From positions 1 through 61,549 of the forward strand of contig NZ_JABAID010000021.1 of NCBI RefSeq assembly GCF_012641335.1: DNA of 61,549 nucleotides, in the 5' to 3' direction. Positions 34,896 through 44,655 of this stretch are shown in pieces. The notes under the pieces are model-generated. The model saw only the letters and a list, made by a program, of their open reading frames with translations, did not search any database and was not told where the DNA came from. The position numbers and the translations under genes are program-made. How positions within the stretch are numbered: the first letter of the stretch is position 1; every line of letters begins with the position of its first letter. Origin of the DNA: Novosphingobium sp. ERN07. GTDB taxonomy: Bacteria > Pseudomonadota > Alphaproteobacteria > Sphingomonadales > Sphingomonadaceae.

Positions 34896-35846
34896 TTATT
34901 TCGTAGGCGATGGCAGGGGGCGCACAGGCGCGCGCGAAATGTGCAGTGCGGCGGCATTGGTAGCCAGCCAATCGGCATCGTGAGATGGCAAAAGAACAAG
35001 CGACTTGTTGCGTTCTTTCAGCGCTTTGAGGCCTTTGAGCCACCCAATCACGGCGGGCCGATCCTCTGGCGCAAGAATGTCGGCCACCAGCCTTGAGCGT
35101 GGCGTTGCCCGTTCGAAATTGGGAGCGAGCGAGGCGGTATCGCCGGTCAGGATATATTCCCGCCCGTTGGCGAGTTGCACGTAGATCATCTGTGACCCAG
35201 GGGTATGGCCCGGCGTCTGGATGATCACCACGCCGGGGGCGACCGCTTCGACCGGCGCAAGTTTGCGTGTTTTGCTGATATGGCTGCCATTTTCGCGCCA
35301 GAGAGCGCTTATGCCGCCCAGCATCTTAGGTGTGACAATCGCCTTGTCCACAATGCTGTCGAAGCGCGGATGATCAAGGAACAGGCCCACATGATCGATG
35401 TGCGAATGGGTGAACAGGATCAACTCTGCCCGATCCATCCAGCGATCGACCAGCGCCATCGCAGCATTGTTATAGTGGGAAAAACTCATCGCCTTCGCAT
35501 CGGGTGGCGAAAGGCCGGGATCGACCACGATGCCGCCATTTGGCGTATCTATGTGCCATGCGATCACGCCTGAGGTGATCTGCCGAAGACCCGTTCCCGC
35601 AGCGAGCGTAGCCGAAGGGATGCGGCGTGTCGCCAGCGTGACAAAGCGGATGGCCGTCGGTTTTGCGCCAGCCTTCGCATCGGCTGCGGCGCGCAGCGCG
35701 GCGATATCGAACGGCCGGGCGGGAATGCCCGATGGTCCGGCATTCACCAGCAACCAATAATAGGCAAATCCGGCCAGAATCAGCAGGACAACGACAGCTT
35801 TAGAAAAACGCCCCACCGTTCGCCCCCTGCGGCCTGCATTCAGCAT
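34896..35846 (-). CDS. Membrane-anchored metallo-beta-lactamase-fold hydrolase
   Basis: 316 residues. One N-terminal span (VVVLLILAGFAYYWLLV at ~16-32) anchors an outward-facing hydrolase domain. Zinc motif THSHIDHVG (HxHxDH), then TPGHTPGSQMIYV, LTGDTAS and the late LLPSHD are all present, as in lactonase-type MBL proteins. It could act on a lactone or ester; the substrate is unknown. The ATG shares a base with the murI stop (TGATG), so the two are coupled. Confidence 0.85.
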   Translation of the reverse strand: MLNAGRRGRTVGRFSKAVVVLLILAGFAYYWLLVNAGPSGIPARPFDIAALRAAADAKAGAKPTAIRFVTLATRRIPSATLAAGTGLRQITSGVIAWHIDTPNGGIVVDPGLSPPDAKAMSFSHYNNAAMALVDRWMDRAELILFTHSHIDHVGLFLDHPRFDSIVDKAIVTPKMLGGISALWRENGSHISKTRKLAPVEAVAPGVVIIQTPGHTPGSQMIYVQLANGREYILTGDTASLAPNFERATPRSRLVADILAPEDRPAVIGWLKGLKALKERNKSLVLLPSHDADWLATNAAALHISRAPVRPLPSPTK

Positions 35847-36673
35847 CAAAATGTCGCGATACGGCCAAGGCCATGCGCTTCGAGCGCCGCTTCTAGCCGG
35901 TTCACTTCGCTTTCGCCACGGGTGAACAGCGCCAGATCGGGTTCCCGGCGATCCCACGCCTGGCCCTGGGTGAGGAAGGCAATTCTCCGTGCGATGCCGT
36001 CCGATCCGTCGATGAACGACACGCCGGGGCCGAATGCGGCGGAAAGTTCTTCCTGAATCAGCGGAAAGTGCGTGCAGGCCAACACCACCGTGTCGATTGC
36101 CTCGCCACCGGGTTGTGATCGCAAGGCGGCAGCGGCGCGGGCATAGACTTGGGCGTCCACCGCATCGCCGCGCAACTTTGCCTCGGCAGCAGCGACCAGT
36201 TCCGGCGCGCCGTGGCGCAGCAGGCGCTTGTCTGCGGCGAATTCGGCTTCCAACCGGTCGACATAGCTCTGCCGGATGGTAGCCTCGGTGCCGAGCAAAC
36301 CGATCACGCCAGTTTTGGTCATCGCCGCAGCGGGCTTTATCGCTGGAACGGTGCCCACAATGGGCACTTCCAGCACTTCGCGCACAGATGCCAGCGCGAT
36401 GGTCGATGCGGTGTTGCACGCAATGCAGACAAGCCGAGGAGCGAGGCGTTCGGTCAACCTACCCAGCAGGCCTGACACACGCGCCGCGATCTGCGCTTCC
36501 GTTTTTGCGCCATAGGGCAGGCCTGCATTGTCAGCGACATAGATCACCGGCGCTTGCGGCAAAGCCATGCGGACCTTGCGCAAGACGGACAATCCGCCAA
36601 CCCCCGAATCGAATAGGAGCAGAGGCGCAGTGCGATCGACAGACGGAATGGACGTAGGGGAAGGGATAGTCAT
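35846..36673 (-). CDS. murI: Glutamate racemase
   Basis: 275 residues. Makes D-glutamate for peptidoglycan in the cytoplasm. FDSGVGGLSVL near residue 21, YGAKTEAQI, the first catalytic Cys86 in ACNTAS and the second Cys200 in ACTHFPLI are all visible. The ATG at 36673 gives MTIPSPTSIP; the longer frame to 37027 runs antisense into plsY and is not used. Divergent from plsY over 72 bp. Confidence 0.96.
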   Translation of the reverse strand: MTIPSPTSIPSVDRTAPLLLFDSGVGGLSVLRKVRMALPQAPVIYVADNAGLPYGAKTEAQIAARVSGLLGRLTERLAPRLVCIACNTASTIALASVREVLEVPIVGTVPAIKPAAAMTKTGVIGLLGTEATIRQSYVDRLEAEFAADKRLLRHGAPELVAAAEAKLRGDAVDAQVYARAAAALRSQPGGEAIDTVVLACTHFPLIQEELSAAFGPGVSFIDGSDGIARRIAFLTQGQAWDRREPDLALFTRGESEVNRLEAALEAHGLGRIATF

Positions 36674-36745
36674 CTGACAGCGCTTGTATCGGGATTGGCG
36701 GTAAAATGGGAAGTGGCCTCTTTCGCTTTCCGGGCCGTTGCGGAT

Positions 36746-37339
36746 ATGAACGCCTTCGTGGACACGCTTCTTCCCTTGCTCGTCGGCTACCTGCTTGGCT
36801 CGGTGCCCTTTGGCCTCATCCTCACCCGTATGACCGGTGGGGGCGATTTGCGCTCCATTGGTTCGGGCAATATCGGCGCAACCAACGTGCTGCGGACGGG
36901 CAAGAAGGGTGTCGCTGCGGCAACCCTGCTGCTCGACATGGGTAAGGGGCTGAGCGCCGTTCTGCTCGCCCGCCATATCTGGCCGGGGAGCGAGGGGCTG
37001 GCCGCGCTGGCCGCCGTTCTGGGGCATTGCTTCCCGCTCTGGCTGAAGTTCAAGGGCGGCAAGGGCGTGGCAACGATGATGGGCGTGTCGCTTGGCCTCG
37101 CTTGGCCTATTGGCCTCGTCTACGCCGTTGCCTGGCTTGGCGTTCTGTTCGCAAGCCGGATTTCATCGTTGGGAGGGATGAGCGCTGCGGTTGCGGCTCC
37201 TGTTGCGGCGCTGCTTTCAGGTTACACGGCTTACGTCCCGGTTCTGGCCTTGCTGGCGTTGCTGGTGCTGTTCCTTCATCGTGAAAACATCGCCCGCCTT
37301 CGCGCCGGGACCGAGCCGAAGGTCGGCAGAAAGAAGTGA
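36746..37339 (+). CDS. plsY: Acyl-phosphate:glycerol-3-phosphate acyltransferase
   Basis: 197-residue integral membrane enzyme of phosphatidic acid synthesis. GYLLGSVPFGLILTR, LRSIGSGNIGATNVLRTGKK and WLKFKGGKGVAT are the three conserved PlsY motifs. MNAFVDTLLP is the natural start; the upstream in-frame extension is not conserved. dprA starts within its stop codon (GTGA). Confidence 0.96.
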   Translation: MNAFVDTLLPLLVGYLLGSVPFGLILTRMTGGGDLRSIGSGNIGATNVLRTGKKGVAAATLLLDMGKGLSAVLLARHIWPGSEGLAALAAVLGHCFPLWLKFKGGKGVATMMGVSLGLAWPIGLVYAVAWLGVLFASRISSLGGMSAAVAAPVAALLSGYTAYVPVLALLALLVLFLHRENIARLRAGTEPKVGRKK

Positions 37340-38454
37340 ACGCCGCACCACCGGCCACGCTTACGCGGGACGAGGCGTTCGCCCGCATCCGCCTGCTGCG
37401 CTCACCCAATATCGGGCCGGTAAGTTACAACCAGTTGCTGCGCCGCTTCGGGACTGCGGCAGCGGCAATCGAAGCGCTTCCCGATCTCGCCGCAAGGGGC
37501 AGCACGCCCTACCGGCCAGCGGCGGTTGATCGCATCGAGGCCGAAGTCACCGCAGTGCGCAAGGCAGGTGCCCGCTACCTTTTTCACGACGGGCCGGATT
37601 ATCCTGCGCTGCTGTCCGCGCTGGAGAACCCGCCGCCGATCCTCACGGTGCGCGGCGATCCCGCATTGCTGGGCCGTCCATCGGTATCGGTGGTCGGTGC
37701 GCGCAATGCCTCTGCCGCTGCCGTGAAGCTGTCCCGCGATTTCGCAACCGTGCTCGCAGGCCGGGGCTATGCCGTGATTTCAGGGCTTGCACGCGGAATA
37801 GATGCAGCGGCGCATCGCGGCGCGCTTGCAGGCATGGCTGATGGCGGGGGCACGGTGGGCGTCATCGCCAGCGGCATCGATATCGCCTATCCGCCGGAAA
37901 ACGCGGAGTTGCAGGAACAGGTTGCCAATGAAGGCCTGCTGATTGCAGAGATGCCGCCGGGCACAGAGCCGCTGGCTCGGCATTTCCCGCATCGCAATCG
38001 CATCATCGCCGGTCTGGCCACTGGCACGCTGGTGGTTGAGGCTGCGCCAAAGTCTGGCTCGCTGATCACCGCCCGCCTTGCTGCCGAAGCAGGGCGAGAG
38101 GTTATGGCCATTCCCGGCTCGCCGCTCGACAGCCGCTCGCACGGCTGCAACCAGCTTATCCGCGATGGCGCGGTCCTTGTGCAATCGCCCGATGATGTGA
38201 TCGAACTGCTCGTCGGCTTCGAGGGGCAGCCGCGCTCTAGCTTTTGTGAAAGCGGCTCGGGTTTCGCCCAGGACGTTGCCGATGAACCGGCTGACATCGC
38301 CGGCCTGCTCACACTCGCACCCGTCGCGGTCGATGAACTGATCCGCCAGAGCGGGGCCAGCGCCGGGGCCGTGCAGATGGCGCTGCTCGAAATGGAACTG
38401 GCGGGCAGGCTTGTCCGTCACGCTGCCGGCCGCGTCAGCCTCTCGTCTATTTGA
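37336..38454 (+). CDS. dprA: DNA-processing protein DprA
   Basis: 372 residues. DprA loads RecA onto incoming single-stranded DNA in natural transformation and is kept in many non-competent bacteria too. A SAM-like helix-hairpin region (LLRSPNIGPVSYNQLLRRFG) is followed by the Rossmann fold with SVVGARNASAAAVKLSRDFA and ISGLARGIDAAAHRGAL, the FPHRNRIIAGL motif, and a C-terminal winged helix. The start is GTG, coupled to plsY. No other competence genes are in the window. Confidence 0.95.
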   Translation: MNAAPPATLTRDEAFARIRLLRSPNIGPVSYNQLLRRFGTAAAAIEALPDLAARGSTPYRPAAVDRIEAEVTAVRKAGARYLFHDGPDYPALLSALENPPPILTVRGDPALLGRPSVSVVGARNASAAAVKLSRDFATVLAGRGYAVISGLARGIDAAAHRGALAGMADGGGTVGVIASGIDIAYPPENAELQEQVANEGLLIAEMPPGTEPLARHFPHRNRIIAGLATGTLVVEAAPKSGSLITARLAAEAGREVMAIPGSPLDSRSHGCNQLIRDGAVLVQSPDDVIELLVGFEGQPRSSFCESGSGFAQDVADEPADIAGLLTLAPVAVDELIRQSGASAGAVQMALLEMELAGRLVRHAAGRVSLSSI

Positions 38455-38532
38455 TGCCACGGCGCTTGACGAATGCCTGCCTCCGTCTCCACCCTCGCGC
38501 ACACGTACACGTAAGGACTGCTTTTTCACATC

Positions 38533-41133
38533 ATGCAGCTTGTCATTGTTGAATCGCCGGCCAAGGCCAAGACCATCGAGAAATATCTTGGACCCGGCTT
38601 CAAGGTTCTCGCCTCCTATGGCCACATCCGCGATCTTCCGGTGAAGGACGGTTCCGTCCGTCCTGACGAGGATTTCGCGATGGACTGGGAACTTTACGGC
38701 GACAAACAATCGCGCGTGAAGGCCATCACCGACGCCGCCAAAGACGCTGACCGTCTGATCCTGGCGACTGACCCTGATCGCGAAGGTGAGGCAATTTCAT
38801 GGCATGTCAAAGAGTTGCTGGCGAAACGTCGTGCGCTTCCTAAAGAGGTGGAGCGCGTAACCTTCAACGCGATCACCAAGCAGACGGTGACCGACGCGAT
38901 GAAGCGCCCGCGCGAACTCGATCAGGATCTGATCGATGCCTATCTGGCGCGGCGTGCGCTTGACTATCTGTTCGGCTTCACCCTCTCGCCAGTGCTGTGG
39001 CGCAAGCTGCCCGGCGCGAAATCGGCAGGTCGCGTGCAGTCGGTGGCACTGCGTCTGATCGTTCAGCGCGAACGCGAAATCGAAGTTTTCCGCGCTGAGG
39101 AGTACTGGTCGGTGATCGCCCGTCTGGAGCAGGCCGGAACCGAATTTTCGGCGCGCCTCGTCAAGTTCGACGGGCAAAAGCTTGATAAGCTGACGCTGGG
39201 CGATGAAGGCGCAGCGATGAAGGCCAAGGCCGTCGTCGAAGCGGGCACATTCCGCGTCGAAGAGGTCGAAACGAAGCCGACCCGTCGCAATCCCTATCCG
39301 CCGTTCACCACGTCTACCTTACAACAGGAAGCCGCGCGCAAGCTGGGCTTTTCGGCCAGCCACACCATGCGCGTGGCGCAGACGCTTTATGAAGCAGGCG
39401 CGATCACTTATATGCGTACCGATGGCGTGCAGATGGACCCAAGCGCTATCTCCGCCGCACGCAAGGCGATCTCGGACCGGTATGACGGGCATTACCTCCC
39501 CGAAAAGCCGAGGCATTACGAGACGAAAGCCAAGAATGCTCAGGAAGCGCATGAAGCTATTCGGCCAACCGATTTCGCCAAGGATCGGCACGGTTCGGGT
39601 GATGAGGCGCGGCTTTATGATCTGATCTTCAAACGCGCGATGGCCAGCCAGATGGCATCGGCCAATATCGAACGCACTACCGTTACCCTGCGCGACGGCA
39701 CCGGAAAGCATGAATTGCGCGCAACCGGGCAGGTCGTGAAATTCCCCGGCTTCCTTGCCGTTTACGAGGAAGGCCGCGATCAGAAGGCCGATGCGGAGGA
39801 AGACGATGCAAACCTGCTGCCGGCGCTGAACAAGGGCGATACGCCCGCCAAGCGTGGCGTGGACGCCACGCAGCACTTCACCCAGCCGCCCCCGCGCTAT
39901 TCCGAAGCCAGCCTTGTCAAGCGGCTTGAGGAATTGGGCATTGGTCGCCCTTCGACTTATGCTGCCACGCTGCAGGTGTTGAAGGACCGGAACTATGTAA
40001 GAACGGAGAAAAACCGTTTCTTTGCAGAAGAATCGGGCAGGCTTCTCACATCATTTCTCGAACGATTCTTTGCCCGCTATGTGGCCTATGAGTTCACCGC
40101 CGGGATGGAGGACGAACTTGATGACGTGTCCGGCGGGCGCGCCGAATGGAAGAAGGTGCTTGCTGCCTTCTGGCGCGATTTCAAGCCGAAGTCCGACGAG
40201 GTGATGGAAAAGAAGCCCAGTGAGGTCACAGCCGAGCTGGACGAATTCCTTTCCGACTATCTGTTCCCCCCGCGTGAGGATGGCACCGACCCGCGCCTTT
40301 GCCCCAAGTGTGAAGCCGGACGGCTTGCTCTGCGCGGTGGACGCTATGGCGCGTTCGTGGCCTGCTCGAACTATCCAGAATGCAAATACACCCGCAAATT
40401 CGCGCAGCCGGGCGGGGCCGACGGCGATGGCGCCGAAGACGGCGTGCTGGGCAAAGACCCGGTTACCGGCTTGGACGTGGTGCGCAAGGCAGGGCGCTTT
40501 GGTCCCTACATCCAGTTGGGTGAAGGCAAGGAGGCCAAGCGCGCATCAATCCCCAAGGACATTGGTGAACTTGATTTGGAATGGGCGCTCAAGCTGCTGT
40601 CACTCCCCCGCGAAGTGGGCGCGCATCCTGAATCGGGCAATCCGATTACCGCCAGCATCGGGCGCTATGGCCCCTATCTGGCACATGATGGCAAATACGC
40701 GCGGCTCAAGACCACTTCGGAGGTCTTCGAAACCGGTATGAATGCCGCGGTCATGTTGCTGGCTGCTGCTGCTGCCGGGGCAGGCGCGCGCGGCAGCCGT
40801 GCGGCGGCAGAACCGCTCAAGGTCTTCGGTCCGCATCCGACATCGGGTGGCGAGATCAAGCTTATGGCGGGCCGCTACGGTCCCTATGTGACTGATGGCA
40901 CGACCAACGCGACCCTGCCGCGCGACAAGCAGCCTGAAGCATTGACGATGGAAGAAGCGGTCACGCTAATTGACGAGCGTGCCGCAAAGGGGCCAGCCAA
41001 GGGCAAGAAGGGGGCGAAGAAGGCTCCCGCCAAGAAGGCTGCGCCTAAAAAGGCGGCCGAGAAGAAGACTGTCGAGAAGAAGGCTCCGGCGAAGAAGGCG
41101 GCAAAGCCAAAGGCAGCCGCCAAGGCAGAGTGA
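38533..41133 (+). CDS. topA: DNA topoisomerase I
   Basis: 866-residue type IA topoisomerase that relaxes negative supercoils. The Toprim start is MQLVIVESPAKAKTIEKYLG, with DPDREGEAISWH following. The catalytic tyrosine is in AGAITYMRTDGVQMDP near residue 296. One zinc-binding segment, CPKCEAGRLALRGG...CSNYPECKYT (about 593-620), is followed by two repeat domains with KAGRFGPYIQLGEG and AGRYGPYVTDG. The last ~45 residues are a Lys/Ala/Pro tail with repeated KKA and PAKK, probably for DNA contact, common in alphaproteobacterial TopA. Stands 78 bp after dprA. Confidence 0.97.
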   Translation: MQLVIVESPAKAKTIEKYLGPGFKVLASYGHIRDLPVKDGSVRPDEDFAMDWELYGDKQSRVKAITDAAKDADRLILATDPDREGEAISWHVKELLAKRRALPKEVERVTFNAITKQTVTDAMKRPRELDQDLIDAYLARRALDYLFGFTLSPVLWRKLPGAKSAGRVQSVALRLIVQREREIEVFRAEEYWSVIARLEQAGTEFSARLVKFDGQKLDKLTLGDEGAAMKAKAVVEAGTFRVEEVETKPTRRNPYPPFTTSTLQQEAARKLGFSASHTMRVAQTLYEAGAITYMRTDGVQMDPSAISAARKAISDRYDGHYLPEKPRHYETKAKNAQEAHEAIRPTDFAKDRHGSGDEARLYDLIFKRAMASQMASANIERTTVTLRDGTGKHELRATGQVVKFPGFLAVYEEGRDQKADAEEDDANLLPALNKGDTPAKRGVDATQHFTQPPPRYSEASLVKRLEELGIGRPSTYAATLQVLKDRNYVRTEKNRFFAEESGRLLTSFLERFFARYVAYEFTAGMEDELDDVSGGRAEWKKVLAAFWRDFKPKSDEVMEKKPSEVTAELDEFLSDYLFPPREDGTDPRLCPKCEAGRLALRGGRYGAFVACSNYPECKYTRKFAQPGGADGDGAEDGVLGKDPVTGLDVVRKAGRFGPYIQLGEGKEAKRASIPKDIGELDLEWALKLLSLPREVGAHPESGNPITASIGRYGPYLAHDGKYARLKTTSEVFETGMNAAVMLLAAAAAGAGARGSRAAAEPLKVFGPHPTSGGEIKLMAGRYGPYVTDGTTNATLPRDKQPEALTMEEAVTLIDERAAKGPAKGKKGAKKAPAKKAAPKKAAEKKTVEKKAPAKKAAKPKAAAKAE

Positions 41134-41138
41134 TCAAC

Positions 41139-41167
41139 TGGCTCTATCGCTTCAGGCGATAGAGCCA
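41139..41167. terminator. 12-bp hairpin between convergent topA and glycosyltransferase genes
   Basis: TGGCTCTATCGC and GCGATAGAGCCA form a perfect 12-bp stem with loop TTCAG, 5 bp past the topA stop. It contains the stop codon and last codons of the convergent glycosyltransferase gene, so one hairpin can serve both transcripts. No T-tract follows. Confidence 0.6.
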
Positions 41168-42718
41168 ATATTCCCGCGTGCCGAGCGTGTAGGTAGCATA
41201 GCGTTCATAGGCTTTGGGAAGTTCAGCCCTCATTACAACGCGGGTTTCCAGATTGGGCAGGTAGAGCTTTTGCGGCGCCCACATCAGGATCACGTCTGGA
41301 CGCGCGGCCACGATGCGGCGCACTTCGGCAGTGGCGTCCATGCCGATGGCGGTCGATTCGATGAATGTGTTCAGATGGTTGGGGAATATCCGCGTGGTTG
41401 GCAGGCACGTGGGAAGCGTGCGGTAGAAGGCCAGTTCGCCTTCGAAGATGAACAGGCAACCGCCATGCATCTCCCGCTCGATTAGCGCACTCATCTCTTC
41501 GTATTGCGCCGTCGTTCCGTGCCGCCAGACCTGATAGATCGGCACGACCATGCCTGCCAGTGCCCCGAAGCCGAGCAGGAAACGCCCGTACCACCGCTGG
41601 CCGGGCTGCACGCGGGCAAGGGCAGGGGCTGCCAGCACTGCCAGCGGCACCAAGAGCGGCGCGACATAGTGATCGTACCACGTTCCGAAGATCAGGAAGC
41701 CAAGGCACGCCATCGCGCCCCAGATCTTCAGGAAGGCGTGCGAGCGCGGTGACAGTCCGCCCGATGTGTCTAACATTTTCGGCGCGTGGAAGATCGCCAG
41801 CCAGAACGGCAGCAGCGCGGCGCATTCCTTCGCCAACCTGCCATATGACCGCATCCCGTCAGAACCGCGCTCGAAAATCGAGACGAAGTTTGCATAGATG
41901 AAGACATCAAGTTGGCCGATCTCGGCGTACCAAGCCATCGCGACCGCAGTCGGCAGCAGCGCTACTGCAACCCACAGCACAGCGGCTGCGGCCAGTCGGC
42001 GTAACGACCAGATATCGGCAAAGCCGCGCGCCAGCAGCATCACGCCAAAGGCTGCGCCTTCAAAAATCACCGTATATTTGATCTGGATCGCAAGGCCGAG
42101 CAGGAGCATGACCCAGCATCCGCGCCCCAGCAGCGTCTCGTCCTCGTTCCGCTTCATGGCATCGACCACAGCAATCGCGGCCACAGCTACCAGCAGGTTA
42201 TAGAAGACCGGCGCTTGTCCCATGCCTGCATTGAAAGCGGGCATGAACAGAATATAGGCCGCGCCTGCCTGCCACGCAGCAGCAGGAGAAGCGATTTCCC
42301 GCGCCAGTCGCGATATCGCCAGCGCGGTCCCCGCTGTCGCCAGCGCTGCGCCAAACTGGTAGGCCAGCAGCGGATCGCCGGGAACCGCCGCGAACGCTTC
42401 ATACAGCACAAACAGGCCGATGGGCTTGCGGTCCCAGATATCGACATAGGGCACTGCACCATCGCGCATCCGCTCGGCCACGAACAGATAGAACTGTTCG
42501 TCGATATGGATCACCGGATTGCCGAAGAGGAAGCTGCGCGTGATCAGAAACAGGCCGAGGTAGGCCAGCCCCGGAATTACCCAGGCGGGCAGCGAAACGC
42601 CGCGCAGCCCGATGGTCGGAGCCAGTGAGCGACTTGTCGTGCCAACGGCTGCCGGGCCGACAACTGCCGGATGTACCGTCGCCGCATCGCCTAGCGGAAT
42701 CCCGCCCGTTTCGTTCAT
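41144..42718 (-). CDS. GT-C family membrane glycosyltransferase (ArnT/PMT-like)
   Basis: 524 residues with about ten to eleven predicted spans. IHIDEQFYLFVAERM in the first periplasmic loop (acidic pair in the DE of HIDEQ) and YVDIWDRKPIGLFVLY match the GT39/GT-C pattern of polyprenyl-phosphate-sugar transferases. The soluble C-terminus (~410-524) is periplasmic. Sugar and acceptor are unknown. ATG 42718 chosen with GGAG 9 nt upstream; the earlier in-frame start at 42754 is less good. Ends in the shared hairpin with topA. Confidence 0.8.
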   Translation of the reverse strand: MNETGGIPLGDAATVHPAVVGPAAVGTTSRSLAPTIGLRGVSLPAWVIPGLAYLGLFLITRSFLFGNPVIHIDEQFYLFVAERMRDGAVPYVDIWDRKPIGLFVLYEAFAAVPGDPLLAYQFGAALATAGTALAISRLAREIASPAAAWQAGAAYILFMPAFNAGMGQAPVFYNLLVAVAAIAVVDAMKRNEDETLLGRGCWVMLLLGLAIQIKYTVIFEGAAFGVMLLARGFADIWSLRRLAAAAVLWVAVALLPTAVAMAWYAEIGQLDVFIYANFVSIFERGSDGMRSYGRLAKECAALLPFWLAIFHAPKMLDTSGGLSPRSHAFLKIWGAMACLGFLIFGTWYDHYVAPLLVPLAVLAAPALARVQPGQRWYGRFLLGFGALAGMVVPIYQVWRHGTTAQYEEMSALIEREMHGGCLFIFEGELAFYRTLPTCLPTTRIFPNHLNTFIESTAIGMDATAEVRRIVAARPDVILMWAPQKLYLPNLETRVVMRAELPKAYERYATYTLGTREYWLYRLKR

Positions 42719-42890
42719 TCCCGCACTCCGTTGAGAAGGTATCCGAACGCTCAACGGGGTGAGGCGCGGTTCCCTTCGCTACGGGCGTAGACGCGTGTGA
42801 TGAATGCTGGCTGTCAGTTTCGTGACGACAGTTTTTGCGGTGCGAAAGACCGGGGTGGGCCGCCCAAAAGACAGGATCAATGGCGCCGGT

Positions 42891-43715
42891 TTAATTCCGG
42901 CGTAGAAATTTCCCAAGAGCTTTCGCGGCCGCAACATGGCCGATTCGGTTGGGGTGAATCGGAATACCGTCACCATCTGGTGCGGACATGCCATTACTCC
43001 ACGGCACAGCGGAACAAGGGGCATGATCACGCGAAAGTTGCGAGAACTTCAGCACTTCCGCCCCTTCAGCCTTCGCCACATGCGCGGTGATCTTGGCCAG
43101 GCGCTTTGCTGCCGCGCGGCTTTGATCCAGACGTTCCGCGGTGATCGGCAGCGCGGAACAGTCTTTGGCCAGCGGCAGCACCGAAATGTAATCGACGAAC
43201 ACGATCCGCGCGTCGGGCGCGCGTTCGCGGATGGTGCGCACGATGCGCCGCATCCGCTCTTCATCGCCTGCCCACTCGGCCTCGCTCACCTCGCGCCACT
43301 TCTGGCAACGCGGATCGGGCTTGGCCATCTGCTCGCAAGCAGCGGCAAAGATATTGCCGACAAAGGCGATGTCGTTGCCGCCAATCGTGATCGTCACCAA
43401 GCGAGTCTTGGCGTCCACACTGTCGATCTGCGGTGCGATCTCGTTCCACGGCCCCAGCACGTGCTGCGTCGTCGCGCCGCTGCAGGTGGCGTCCGCGAGA
43501 TCCAGCCCAAGGTCTTTGGCCAGCAGGTTGGGGTAATTGAGCATCCCCCGTCCACACCGCGCCGGCGTGCCGGGCGTATTCGGCCCGACACCCGGCCCGG
43601 CGGCAAAGGAGCTGCCCAAAGCAACATAGCGATCACCGGCGGCGGGCGCTGCGGGCTTTGCGGCAAGCGATGTCGAGGCACCCAGCGCCAGCGCCGCCAA
43701 CATAACCTTGCGCAT
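42891..43715 (-). CDS. Secreted SGNH/GDSL-type hydrolase
   Basis: 274 residues with a signal peptide (MRKVMLAALALGASTSLA). Block I is YVALGSSFAAGPG with the nucleophile Ser, block III is ITIGGNDIAF, and block V is IPIHPNRIGHVAAA with Asp replaced by the HPN/H arrangement; these mark SGNH esterases. Cysteines are paired and few, as expected for an exported enzyme. ATG shares a base with the era stop (TAATG), so it is co-translated at the end of lepB-rnc-era. Substrate is unknown, perhaps a lipid or acetylated glycan. Confidence 0.88.
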   Translation of the reverse strand: MRKVMLAALALGASTSLAAKPAAPAAGDRYVALGSSFAAGPGVGPNTPGTPARCGRGMLNYPNLLAKDLGLDLADATCSGATTQHVLGPWNEIAPQIDSVDAKTRLVTITIGGNDIAFVGNIFAAACEQMAKPDPRCQKWREVSEAEWAGDEERMRRIVRTIRERAPDARIVFVDYISVLPLAKDCSALPITAERLDQSRAAAKRLAKITAHVAKAEGAEVLKFSQLSRDHAPCSAVPWSNGMSAPDGDGIPIHPNRIGHVAAAKALGKFLRRN

Positions 43716-44608
43716 TACTTAACCCACTCCAGCCCGATTTCCTCGTAGATTTCCTTGGCATCGGCCCAGCGCTCATCCACCTTCACGTGCAGGAACAGGT
43801 GGACCTTGGTTTCCAGCAGTTGCGCCAATTCCTTGCGCGAAGCCTCGCCAATTGCCTTGATCTTCGCGCCGCCCTTGCCCAGCACGATGGGCCGCTGGCT
43901 TTCGCGCGCGATCACGATCTGCTGGTGTATCTCGATCGAACCATCCTTGCGCGTCAGATACTTCTCTGGCCGCACCGTGCTGTCATAGGGCAGTTCGTCG
44001 TGAAGCTGGCGATAAAGCTGCTCGCGCGTGATCTCCGCCGCCATCAGCCGCTCGCTGGCGTCCGAAACCTGATCTTCGGGATAATGCCACACCGCTTTGG
44101 GCATCAGTTCGGCAAGGCGCGACTTCAGTTCGGGCACGCCATCGCCGGTCAGCGCCGAAACGAAGAACACCTCATCGAACTGCGCCTCGGCGGTCAGCGC
44201 CTCCGCCATCACAAGAAGCGGTTCCTTCGGCGTCGAATCCACCTTGTTCAGCACCAGCAGCTTGCGCTCTGGCCGATCTTTCAGGCTGGCAAGGATCGGT
44301 TCGAGGTAGTCGCGTTTCTTCTTTCGGGCATCCACCACCAGCAGGATCGCATCGGCTTCCTGCGCGCCGTCCCACGCCGCGCTCACCATCGCGCGATCCA
44401 GACGGCGCTTGGGTTCGAACAGGCCGGGCGTATCCGCCAGGATGATCTGCGCTTCCCCTTCCAGCGCAATGCCCATCAGCCGCGCGCGCGTGGTCTGCGC
44501 CTTGGCAGAGACGATCGCCACTTTCTGCCCCACCAGCGCGTTCACCAGCGTCGATTTGCCCGCATTCGGCGCGCCCAGCACGGCCACGAGGCCACATTTT
44601 TCGGTCAT
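43715..44608 (-). CDS. era: GTPase Era
   Basis: 297 residues. Era binds the 3' end of 16S rRNA and helps 30S assembly. G1 GAPNAGKST at residue ~11-19, G3 DTPGLFEP, G4 NKVD and the KH domain with VLGKGGAKIKAIGEASRKEL are present. ATG 44608 (MTEKCGLVAVLG) was chosen. It follows rnc by 47 nt in the classical lepB-rnc-era operon. Confidence 0.97.
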   Translation of the reverse strand: MTEKCGLVAVLGAPNAGKSTLVNALVGQKVAIVSAKAQTTRARLMGIALEGEAQIILADTPGLFEPKRRLDRAMVSAAWDGAQEADAILLVVDARKKKRDYLEPILASLKDRPERKLLVLNKVDSTPKEPLLVMAEALTAEAQFDEVFFVSALTGDGVPELKSRLAELMPKAVWHYPEDQVSDASERLMAAEITREQLYRQLHDELPYDSTVRPEKYLTRKDGSIEIHQQIVIARESQRPIVLGKGGAKIKAIGEASRKELAQLLETKVHLFLHVKVDERWADAKEIYEEIGLEWVK

Positions 44609-44655
44609 ATATCCAATTCTCTGAAAGTCTGGGGGCACTTTAGGCGAAATGCACG

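Noticed and set aside
42884..42902. CGCCGG/CCGGCG hairpin at the SGNH hydrolase stop, as a terminator
   Set aside because: Only 6 bp with no T-tract. Such stems are frequent by chance in GC-rich DNA.
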